Below are positions 1 to 6,632 of a stretch of DNA of 43,200 nucleotides, piece by piece. Numbering within the stretch: position 1 is the stretch's first letter; each line of letters starts with the position of its first letter. The stretch comes from Parvibaculum sp. (lineage in GTDB: Bacteria; Pseudomonadota; Alphaproteobacteria; Parvibaculales; Parvibaculaceae), in contig JARLIS010000047.1 in assembly GCA_031291615.1 (NCBI GenBank), positions 1 to 43,200 on the forward strand, read 5' to 3'. Position numbers and translations under genes: made by a program. The notes below the pieces were generated by a model. The model searched no databases and had not been told where the DNA came from. It was given only the letters and a program-made list of their open reading frames with translations.

Positions 1-2
1 AA

Positions 3-731
3 TTGAATTTTATCCAGAACTTCAGGCATGAAGGCTTGGCCACCATGGCCTGGATGTACAGTCATCAGGAGTATCATATCACATTTATCGAGATATTTGG
101 GAACCAAAGATTCAGTGGTTTCGGGACAGAAGGCCAGACCTGCTCGGATGCCGCATACAACATCAATGCGAATACATGGCTCGGCTGCGTCATCGACCGC
201 GATCAGAATTACGACATCACGAGTTCCGCGCCGGTCATAACAAATACGGCGACCCTGTATCCCGCCGACAATGACGATTGCGCGCCGGTGCCCTTGATGC
301 CCCTGTCTACGGATTGGACCGCGCTCAAGAGCAAGATCGACGGCCTTGCGGCGTCGGGCAACACGAATACGACAATCGGACTTATCTGGGGCTGGAACAT
401 GCTGACGCCCGGATCGCCTTTGTCGAATGGGGCGGACCCCGCCGCCAATCTCGACAAGGTCATCGTCTACATGACGGATGGCTCCAATACTGAAAATCGC
501 TTCAGCAGCAATCAGTCCGCGATTGACGCGCGAATGGCGCTCGCCTGCACCGCCGTCAAGGCCGATAACATCAAGATCTATACGATCCGCCTCATGGACG
601 GCAACGCGACGCTGCTGCGCAACTGCGCGACGGAACCCGGCATGTATTACAGCGTAACGGCGGCGAGCCAGCTCGACTCCGTCTTCGCCTCGATCGCTCA
701 GGCGCTTTCAAACCTGCGCGTCAGCCAATAG
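3..731 (+). CDS. TadG-like von Willebrand factor A protein, C-terminal part (5' end outside window)
   Basis: The frame is open from the window edge to a TAG stop, so only the C-terminal ~240 residues are present. From about residue 45 the protein looks like the C-terminal half of TadG/TadE-like pilus proteins with a von Willebrand A fold: a GCVIDRDQNYD stretch near residue 60, a WTALKSKID segment, a TIGLIWGW segment, and the strand-loop MTDGSNTENR near residue 157. The N-terminal MIDAS motif would lie upstream. TadG-type proteins are thought to act in the envelope during Flp pilus assembly, and the adjacent tad locus fits that. The first ~40 codons do not resemble the family and lie in unusually AT-rich DNA, so they may not belong to the native gene. 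Confidence 0.75.
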   Translation: MNFIQNFRHEGLATMAWMYSHQEYHITFIEIFGNQRFSGFGTEGQTCSDAAYNINANTWLGCVIDRDQNYDITSSAPVITNTATLYPADNDDCAPVPLMPLSTDWTALKSKIDGLAASGNTNTTIGLIWGWNMLTPGSPLSNGADPAANLDKVIVYMTDGSNTENRFSSNQSAIDARMALACTAVKADNIKIYTIRLMDGNATLLRNCATEPGMYYSVTAASQLDSVFASIAQALSNLRVSQ

Positions 732-791
732 CAGGCCGCCAGGCGCTGCACGCGCGCGCAGTTACTCTCTCGGGAATTTTGCAGGAAGGGC

Positions 792-1295
792 TTACTGCCC
801 GCCGCCGTTATTGCCGCCGCCACCCGTCGCGGCAGCGCCCAGGCCCATCGACGCCAGCGCGCCGGCCTGTTTCACGGCCTCGTCGAAATCGTCCTTGCTG
901 TCGGACGGATTGACAACGCGCTCGCAACGCGGCGTGCAATTATATGTGACTTGACCCGCACCGCGCGTCACGGTGAGCGTCGAATCCGACTGAGCCACGA
1001 CATCGACGCCGAACTGGGCGATCTGCTTGCCGGATGCATCGAGCGCGATGAGATTCGTGTGCCCGTAGGTCTTGCCGAGGATGTAGACGAGCTGCGATCC
1101 CTGAACCGTGACATCCGCGATGGCCGGATTGCCGACGAGCACCGTTTCGGCGGGCGTCGTCAGATGCAAGGGCTGCGTCTGGTTGATCTGCACGTGAATA
1201 TTGGCCGCCAGCGCGCCACTTGCTGAGAGCGCGACGAATGTGGCGCCGAGCAATGCGGCGCGAAGTTCGGGAGCGTGGCGTACTGGCATGAACAA
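792..1295 (-). CDS. Stand-alone pilus-formation N-terminal domain protein (CpaC N-domain-like), exported
   Basis: This is a 167-residue protein with a Sec-type signal peptide of about 30 residues ending SGALA. After it comes a single domain like the N-terminal domain of Flp secretins (pilus formation protein N-terminal family), with the typical pattern VLVGNPAIADVTVQ followed by YILGKTYGHTNLIALD. There is no secretin barrel domain. The C-terminal part has a CTPRC cysteine pair near residue 119 and ends in a glycine/asparagine-rich tail. It is convergent with the TadG-like gene and divergent from the Crp-like regulator. It may help secretin assembly or contact the secretin ring. The family assignment is firm, and the role is inferred from location. 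Confidence 0.75.
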   Translation of the reverse strand: MFMPVRHAPELRAALLGATFVALSASGALAANIHVQINQTQPLHLTTPAETVLVGNPAIADVTVQGSQLVYILGKTYGHTNLIALDASGKQIAQFGVDVVAQSDSTLTVTRGAGQVTYNCTPRCERVVNPSDSKDDFDEAVKQAGALASMGLGAAATGGGGNNGGGQ

Positions 1296-1422
1296 AGGTC
1301 CATATCTCGCAGGGCGGCGACCTTCGCCACCCGATCCGGCCTAGAGACTAAAGGCAAGGAATGAACGATTTGTTGACTGTACCGCGAACGGTTTTTACGC
1401 CTGCTTAAGTTTGTACCGACTA

Positions 1423-1434
1423 GTCTGCGCAGAC
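1423..1434. promoter_or_regulatory. Perfect 12-bp palindrome GTCTGCGCAGAC upstream of the Crp-like gene
   Basis: The 12-bp perfect dyad lies 16 bp upstream of the regulator start codon. It overlaps a possible -10 element, TAGTCT at 1421-1426. No good -35 box is visible at the usual spacing. A dyad over the -10 of a Crp/Fnr-type regulator gene would suit an autoregulatory operator, but this is inference from position alone. Confidence 0.4.
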
Positions 1435-1450
1435 AGCAAGGAAGTGCGCA

Positions 1451-2203
1451 ATGTTCGGAACCGACCGGCACAATCTGACTTCTCCGGACACCGCGCAGAG
1501 TTTGCGCGGCATCCGCATCCTGGCGGATCTGCCGCCGAGAGAGCAGGCGCTGCTTGCCGCCGAATGCGCCTGGCGCAGTTTCTCCGGCAACGAAATCATC
1601 CTCTCGGCGGGGCAGGGACCGCGCTCCGGCGACGTGATGTTTGTCGTGCGCGGCGCCGTGCGCCTCGCCCGGCCGATGGGTCCGACGGGCCGCATCTCCT
1701 ATGTCGACGTTGAAGCGGGAGGCCAATTCGGTGAAATGGCGCTCTTCGGCATCGACGAGAGCGACCTCACGGCCATATCGCGCGAGGAGAGCCTTCTCGC
1801 GGTCATGCCCGAACACAAATTCGTCGATCTTCTCGGCCGTGAGGAATCGGTGTCGCGAGCCTTGCTCTGCCAATATGCAAGGCTTCTTCGTATGCGCGAA
1901 GCGTCGGCCGGCGCGGCGTCGGAAGGCGCGCGGGGTGCGACGGGCGCCCAGCGCGTCTATGTGGAGCTTCTGTCGCTCGCCGAACCGCGCGCCGCGGCCG
2001 GTGGGTCGAAAGCCGGCCTTTTCATCGCCCGCCTGCCGCGCCACCGCCAACTCGCCGACCGCCTGTCCACGACGGAAGAAGTCGTCGCCGGCGCCATCGC
2101 CGAGCTTGTCAGGCTCGGCATCGCCGAGCGGGAATATCCAGGCCTCCTGATCGGCGACGAAAACGCCTTGCGTCGGCTTGCGGACACGCAGGAACCCGCC
2201 TGA
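1451..2203 (+). CDS. Crp/Fnr-family transcriptional regulator
   Basis: This is a 250-residue protein with the two-domain Crp/Fnr layout. The cyclic-nucleotide-binding-type beta roll covers about residues 20-135, with a recognisable GGQFGEMALFG segment. A winged helix covers about 180-235, with a RQLADRLSTTEEVV helix-turn-helix. The phosphate-binding arginine usual after the GE-A-L loop of cAMP-binding members is not seen (ESDLTA instead), and there is no N-terminal cysteine cluster for an FeS centre, so the ligand is unknown. The ATG has a purine-rich AAGGAAG seven bases upstream. It lies between pilus-related genes and may control the pilus region; that target is inferred. Confidence 0.85.
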   Translation: MFGTDRHNLTSPDTAQSLRGIRILADLPPREQALLAAECAWRSFSGNEIILSAGQGPRSGDVMFVVRGAVRLARPMGPTGRISYVDVEAGGQFGEMALFGIDESDLTAISREESLLAVMPEHKFVDLLGREESVSRALLCQYARLLRMREASAGAASEGARGATGAQRVYVELLSLAEPRAAAGGSKAGLFIARLPRHRQLADRLSTTEEVVAGAIAELVRLGIAEREYPGLLIGDENALRRLADTQEPA

Positions 2204-2611
2204 GACGGCCCGCGCCCCTGGCGCATACGGGCGAATATCCGCTGCCGGACGAGACAATGTAGAATTGACCTTCAAACACAAGCCGCCGCTTGTCGGCCGC
2301 CCTCGGCCGCGCGCGCAGGCAACAAACCCCCCTTTAACGCTTAAGTAACGATGCTCGAACTTCTGTTGTTTCGCACGGCGAGTGGAAAATCTCGCGAAGA
2401 CTTCGGATAGTCAAAAAGCGACAGAAAAACGCTTCGAATACTTGGGATAAGAAATAAAAGATACAAAAGCGATGGTTACACCATCGTTGTCGTTAGTATT
2501 CAAGTAACAACGACCCTTTACGCTGCGAACTGGTCCTCTGGGCCTCTCCGCGGCGGGAACAGCTGCGGGGATCGGTGTTGTCGTGAGTCACATATGTGCA
2601 AGGAGTTTAAT
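2204..2611. other. 408-bp intergenic leader of the flp pilin gene
   Basis: No gene is seen here. The second half (about 2340-2520) is clearly more AT-rich than its surroundings and holds several dyads. These are CGAAGACTTCG at 2395-2405, AAGCG/CGCTT at 2416-2434, the hairpin CGATGG-TTACA-CCATCG at 2470-2486, and TCGTTGT/ACAACGA at 2484-2490 and 2507-2513, which would compete with the previous hairpin. The pilin promoter presumably lies here, but I could not identify a convincing -35/-10 pair or a CtrA-type TTAA-N7-TTAA site. Confidence 0.5.
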
Positions 2612-2776
2612 ATGAGCCAGTTTCTGACGGCTTTTGCGAAGAATGAGTCCGGCGCGACCGCGATCGAATACGGTCTGATCGCCGCCGGCATCGCCGTTGC
2701 GATCGCCACGATCGTCGGCACGGTGGGTACGAGCCTCACCAACAAGTTCACCACGATCAACAGCAAGCTGACGTAA
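2612..2776 (+). CDS. flp: Flp-family type IVb pilin precursor
   Basis: This is a 54-residue prepilin and the major structural subunit of the Flp pilus. The short leader (MSQFLTAFAKNESG) ends in glycine. It is followed by the class motif G-ATAIEY, where the peptidase cuts after G and leaves Glu and Tyr at mature positions 5 and 6, and then a continuous hydrophobic helix. An upstream in-frame ATG at 2594 is possible. I chose 2612 because AAGGAG at 2600-2605 sits six bases before it and the resulting leader has the usual length. The gene stands alone between a long leader and a strong terminator, which suits high independent expression of pilin relative to the assembly genes downstream. Confidence 0.95.
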   Translation: MSQFLTAFAKNESGATAIEYGLIAAGIAVAIATIVGTVGTSLTNKFTTINSKLT

Positions 2777-2842
2777 TCCCCCACCAGGGAAAGCAACAGC
2801 TTGCCCGGTTCCGATCATGGACCCGGGTATCGTCGCGAAACG

Positions 2843-2877
2843 CCGTCGGATCCGGAAGGGTCCGGCGGTTTTCTTTT
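2843..2877 (+). terminator. Rho-independent terminator after flp
   Basis: The hairpin has an 11-bp stem (2843-2853 with 2858-2868, including two G-U pairs) closed by a GGAA tetraloop of the GNRA type. It is followed by TTTTCTTTT. It separates flp from cpaA. Confidence 0.9.
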
Positions 2878-2941
2878 CCGGAATGCCGCGCCTGCGCCCC
2901 GGAGGGCGCCAGGGCGGAATATGAGCCGCCGTTCACCACAT

Positions 2942-2970
2942 TGGCACAGCGTTTACGCCAAATTTACGGT
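2942..2970 (+). promoter_or_regulatory. Possible sigma-54-like element and repeated TTTACG motif upstream of cpaA
   Basis: TGGCAC-N5-TTAC at 2942-2956 matches the sigma-54 -24/-12 pattern except for the conserved G of the -12 GC. TTTACGCC (2952-2959) and TTTACGGT (2963-2970) repeat 11 bp apart, and TTTACGCC also occurs at 1394-1401 upstream of the Crp-like gene. The -12 mismatch makes a real sigma-54 promoter doubtful. Confidence 0.2.
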
Positions 2971-3066
2971 CTTCGGCCCAAAATCCCGAGTGTGCAGAAG
3001 TCTTTGTGCGGATGTGCGGTTTTTCCGGTCGTATAGGCTGGAGATTTTTACAGTTTGGGCGGGCCA

Positions 3067-3576
3067 GTGCTGAACACTTTGCCAATTGTCGTCTTCTCCG
3101 CTGCGATGGTCTTCGCCGGTGTGCGCGACCTTGCCACGATGACGATTCCGAACTGGCTGACGCTGGGCCTCGCGCTCGCCTTCTTCGCTTTTGCGCCGCT
3201 TGTCGCCATGCCGCTGGCCGAGGTCGGCGTGCATTCCGCCGTCGGCTTCGCCGCCCTTCTCGTCGGCATGGGCTTCTTCGGCATGGGCTGGATCGGCGGC
3301 GGCGATGCGAAGCTCGTTGCGGCGATCGTTCTCTGGGTCGGCTGGACGCAGGCTCTTCCCTATCTCGTCGTCGCATCGCTTCTCGGCGGTGCGCTGACCT
3401 TGATCATTCTCGGTTTTCGCACGCTGCCGCTGCCGGGCATTCTGGTGCGCCAGAACTGGCTGCTCCGGCTTCACGACCGCAGCGAGGGCGTGCCCTACGG
3501 CATCGCGCTCGCGGTGGCCGCACTTCTCGTTTTTCCCGATACGGATTTCTTCAGACTTGCCGTCGCGCTGGGTTGA
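3067..3576 (+). CDS. cpaA: Prepilin peptidase CpaA/TadV (A24 aspartic protease)
   Basis: This is a polytopic inner-membrane aspartyl protease that cuts the Flp leader peptide. It shows the two A24 signatures: an aspartate in RDLATMTIPN (residue 21 from this start) and the GGGD motif with the second aspartate (residue 80). At about 169 residues it has only the peptidase core and lacks the N-terminal methylase domain of long PilD-type enzymes, as is normal for Tad systems. The start is uncertain. GTG at 3067 gives MLNTLP, which flows straight into the first membrane helix, while an in-frame TTG at 3055 lies 11 bases after a GGAG. It is the first gene after the flp terminator and probably heads the assembly operon. 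Confidence 0.92.
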   Translation: MLNTLPIVVFSAAMVFAGVRDLATMTIPNWLTLGLALAFFAFAPLVAMPLAEVGVHSAVGFAALLVGMGFFGMGWIGGGDAKLVAAIVLWVGWTQALPYLVVASLLGGALTLIILGFRTLPLPGILVRQNWLLRLHDRSEGVPYGIALAVAALLVFPDTDFFRLAVALG

Positions 3577-3618
3577 GGTACGCGGCCTAAGGAAAGCCGC
3601 AGATAAAGGAATGAACAC

Positions 3619-4413
3619 GTGAACGCCGCACGCATCGGAGTTTTGGTCATGGCAGTCGTCGCCGCGGGTCTCGCGGCGCTGCTGGCCCGTGGGCTCATGA
3701 CGTCCTCCGCGCCCGCGCCCGTGCCCCAGGTCGTGCAGGCGCCGACCACCGATGTTCTTGTCGCCTCGACCGGGATCGATCGCGGCACGCGCCTTTCATC
3801 CGCCGATCTGCGCTGGCAAAGCTGGCCGCAGGCTTCGCTCGGCACGAATTTCATCACCCGTCAGGCAAAGCCCGACGCCGTGGCCGAACTGACCGGAAGC
3901 CTCGCGCGCAGCTCCATGGCCGTCGGCGAACCCATCACCGAAGCAAAACTCGTCAACGTATCGAAGGGCGGTTTCATGTCCGCCCTCATCAACCCCGGCA
4001 TGCGCGCCGTGGCCATCACCATCGCACCGGAAACGGGTGCGGGCGGCTTCATCCTGCCGAACGACCATGTCGACGTCATCCTCACCCGCCGCGTCCAGCA
4101 GCAGTCGGGCAACGGCATTCAGGATGCCGTGCGAAGCGACACCATTCTGCGCAATGTGCGCGTTCTTGCGATCGATCAGCGCTTCAAGGACGACAGCGGC
4201 GACGAGGTTGCCGTCGGAAAGACCGCGACGCTCGAACTGACGGCGTCGCAGGCCGAAATGCTTTCCGCCTCTCAGCAGGAAGGAACGCTCATCCTTTCGC
4301 TTCGCGGCCTTGCCGAGCCCGATCAGCAATCGGCGGAGACCGTTCAGAAGGACAGCTCCACCATCATGCGTGTCATCCGCTACGGCGCGGAAAAATCGGT
4401 TCGGGTGAGGTAG
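3619..4413 (+). CDS. cpaB: Flp pilus assembly protein CpaB/RcpC
   Basis: This is a 264-residue protein with one N-terminal membrane helix (about residues 5-27). A SAF-type domain follows at about 43-110, with VLVASTGIDRGTRLSSADL. The RcpC domain comes next (GMRAVAITIAPETGAGGF, then HVDVILTR). CpaB acts in the periplasm and is thought to stabilise or modulate the secretin channel. The GTG start is chosen because AAAGGA at 3605-3610 sits eight bases upstream and the membrane helix begins at once. cpaC follows after four bases, so the two are translationally linked. Confidence 0.93.
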   Translation: MNAARIGVLVMAVVAAGLAALLARGLMTSSAPAPVPQVVQAPTTDVLVASTGIDRGTRLSSADLRWQSWPQASLGTNFITRQAKPDAVAELTGSLARSSMAVGEPITEAKLVNVSKGGFMSALINPGMRAVAITIAPETGAGGFILPNDHVDVILTRRVQQQSGNGIQDAVRSDTILRNVRVLAIDQRFKDDSGDEVAVGKTATLELTASQAEMLSASQQEGTLILSLRGLAEPDQQSAETVQKDSSTIMRVIRYGAEKSVRVR

Positions 4414-4417
4414 CGTC

Positions 4418-5908
4418 ATGACAGTTCAGTTCGCTAGATCAGCCGTTGCCGGCATGCTGACGCCCGCTCGCCGCCGTCTCAAGGTTCTGCTGCGCGCAAG
4501 CCTCGGCCTCTTGATCGCCTTCGCGCCGACCGCGCCGGCCTTTGCGGTCACGGGCGATGCGCCGCTGGTGAAAATAGATCAGGGCGGCATCGACCGGACA
4601 TCGCGCTCCATCGTGCTCGGCCTCAGCAAGGCGGCGGTCGTCGAGCTGCCGGTCGCGGCCCGCGACGTTCTCGTGTCGGACCCCGCCGTCGTCAACGCCG
4701 TCGTCCGGACGGCCAAGCGCACCTATCTGATCGGCCTTGCGGTCGGGCAGACCAATGCCTTTTTCTTCGACGAAAAAGGCCGCCAGATTCTCAATCTCGA
4801 AATCCGCGTCGAACGCGATCTGTCGGGATTGCGCTCGGCGCTGCACCAGTATTTCCCGGACTCGAACATCGACGTTCAGGCCATGAACGATCATGTCGTC
4901 CTGTCCGGCGCGGTGGCGAATGCCGCCGAGGCCGACAAGGCCCGCGATCTCGCGGCGCGGTACATCGGAAAGCCCGAGCAGGTGCTCAACATGCTGTCGA
5001 TCGACGGCAAAGAGCAGGTGATGCTCAAGGTGACGGTTGCTGAAATGCAGCGCAACGTCATCAAGCAGCTCGGCGTCAACCTGTCGACGGCCGACGACAT
5101 CGGCAATTTCGCGCTTCGTCTCTCGACGCTGAATCCATTCTCGATCCAGGGCGCCGCCATCGGCGGTCTGTCAAGCACCGCACCCAATCAGACGACCGGT
5201 GTCACCCAGGCGTCCGGCTTCAATACGAGCAAAACCTCGATCCAGGGCGCAATCCAGGCGCTGGAAGAAAACGGTCTTGTCCGCACTCTGGCCGAGCCGA
5301 CCCTGACCGCGATTTCCGGCGAGAATGCGAAGTTCCTTGCCGGCGGCGAATTCCCGATCCCGGTCTCCAAGGACCTTCAGGGCAATATCACCGTCCAGTA
5401 CAAGCCTTTCGGCGTCGGCCTCGCTTTCACGCCTGTCGTCATGAGCGAAGGGCGCATAAGCCTCAAGATTTCGACCGAGGTGAGCGAGCTGACCACGACG
5501 GGCGCGATCCAGTCGCAGGGCTTGAGCATTCCGGGCCTCCATGTGCGGCGCGCGGAAACAACGCTCGAGCTTCCCTCCGGCGGCTCGCTGGTCATGGCCG
5601 GTCTTTTGTCGGATCAGACCAAGCAGAATATCGACGGCGTGCCGGGCGCAAAGGATCTGCCGGTTCTCGGCGCTCTTTTCCGCAGCCGCGACTATCAGAA
5701 GAACGAGACCGAACTCGTGGTCATCGTCACGCCCTATATCGTCGATCCGACGAACCGCAAGAACATCGCTCTGCCGACCGACGGCTATGCGCCTGCGAGC
5801 GACCTCGACACGGTTCTGATGGGCAAGCTTAACGCGACCTATGGCGTCAACCGCGACGCGCCGATAGACCGGAAGCTCGAAGGTCCGGTCGGCTTTGTCG
5901 TCGATTGA
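4418..5908 (+). CDS. cpaC: Flp pilus secretin CpaC/RcpA
   Basis: This is the 496-residue outer-membrane secretin that forms the pilus exit channel. The order is a long basic signal peptide ending in APAFA, then a pilus-formation N domain (about residues 48-120). A BON-like segment follows (about 125-185, LSGAVANAAEADKARDLA), then the secretin domain (about 275-440). The secretin domain shows the GLVRTLAEPTLTAISG strand and the typical end signature NETELVVIVTPYIVDP. It starts four bases after cpaB. Length and domain order are normal for the family. The stand-alone N-domain protein encoded at 792-1295 resembles the first domain of this protein. Confidence 0.95.
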   Translation: MTVQFARSAVAGMLTPARRRLKVLLRASLGLLIAFAPTAPAFAVTGDAPLVKIDQGGIDRTSRSIVLGLSKAAVVELPVAARDVLVSDPAVVNAVVRTAKRTYLIGLAVGQTNAFFFDEKGRQILNLEIRVERDLSGLRSALHQYFPDSNIDVQAMNDHVVLSGAVANAAEADKARDLAARYIGKPEQVLNMLSIDGKEQVMLKVTVAEMQRNVIKQLGVNLSTADDIGNFALRLSTLNPFSIQGAAIGGLSSTAPNQTTGVTQASGFNTSKTSIQGAIQALEENGLVRTLAEPTLTAISGENAKFLAGGEFPIPVSKDLQGNITVQYKPFGVGLAFTPVVMSEGRISLKISTEVSELTTTGAIQSQGLSIPGLHVRRAETTLELPSGGSLVMAGLLSDQTKQNIDGVPGAKDLPVLGALFRSRDYQKNETELVVIVTPYIVDPTNRKNIALPTDGYAPASDLDTVLMGKLNATYGVNRDAPIDRKLEGPVGFVVD

Positions 5909-5924
5909 TCGAAAGAAAACAGTC

Positions 5925-6632
5925 ATGCGCAAAAACTCGAACCTTATCCCGGCCAATTTGCCTTCTCTCGCGGGCCTCGCGCTGGCGCTGGCGCTGGCGG
6001 GCTGCGGCGGCTTCAACGGCAAGCAGGACGCCGAGCTCGGCGTCAGCTACCGGCACCCGATTGCCGTGACGATGAACGACACGACGCTGACCATTCCGGC
6101 CGCGCGCGAACAGTCCGGCCTTTCGGACGAGGACCGCAAGGCGATATCGAACTTCGTCGCCGGCTACAAGGAGCGCGGACACGGGCCCCTCACCGTTTCG
6201 ACGCCCTCCGGCTCGCCCAACACGACGACGGCGATGAATGTCCTCGTCGACGTACGCGATGCGCTGTCCGAGACGGGAATTCCGGTCTCGAGCATCAGCT
6301 ATGCGCCCTACACGGCCGCGGCCAAGGACGGCGACGCGCCGGTGATCCTCACCTACAAGCGCTATGAAGCGAAGGCGAGCCCCTGCGGCGACTGGTCGAT
6401 GGACTATGCCTACGATCCGGCGAACGGCTTGCCGCCGAACTTCGGCTGCGCCAGCCAGAACAATCTCGCCGCTCTCGTCGCCGATCCCGCCGACCTCGTG
6501 CAGCCGCGCACCATGACGGCCGCGGATGCCGGTCGCCGTCAGACGGTCTTCGAAAAATATCGTAAGGGTGAAATCACCGCGACCAATCGTGACGATCACG
6601 ACTCGGCCGCTGTGAGTGAGGTGAACAAATGA
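5925..6632 (+). CDS. cpaD: Pilus assembly lipoprotein CpaD
   Basis: This is a 235-residue outer-membrane lipoprotein of the CpaD family, associated with secretin function in Tad systems. The signal peptide ends in a clear lipobox, LAGC, with the lipidated cysteine at residue 27. The body contains the family-like segments SYRHPIAV, GPLTVSTPSGSPN and PCGDWS, plus a conserved NFGCASQNNLAALV region. A longer reading from TTG 5895 would overlap the end of cpaC. I chose ATG 5925, which puts a normal basic n-region (MRKNSN) before the hydrophobic stretch. Its stop overlaps the cpaE start (ATGA), so the two genes are translationally coupled. Confidence 0.92.
   Translation: MRKNSNLIPANLPSLAGLALALALAGCGGFNGKQDAELGVSYRHPIAVTMNDTTLTIPAAREQSGLSDEDRKAISNFVAGYKERGHGPLTVSTPSGSPNTTTAMNVLVDVRDALSETGIPVSSISYAPYTAAAKDGDAPVILTYKRYEAKASPCGDWSMDYAYDPANGLPPNFGCASQNNLAALVADPADLVQPRTMTAADAGRRQTVFEKYRKGEITATNRDDHDSAAVSEVNK

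Noticed and set aside
2333..2351. CtrA-type binding site in the flp leader (TTAACGCTTAA)
   Set aside because: The two TTAA half-sites are three bases apart, not the seven of the CtrA consensus.
2942..2956. Sigma-54 promoter for cpaA
   Set aside because: The -12 GC is AC, a position that is nearly invariant. I keep it only as a low-confidence element.
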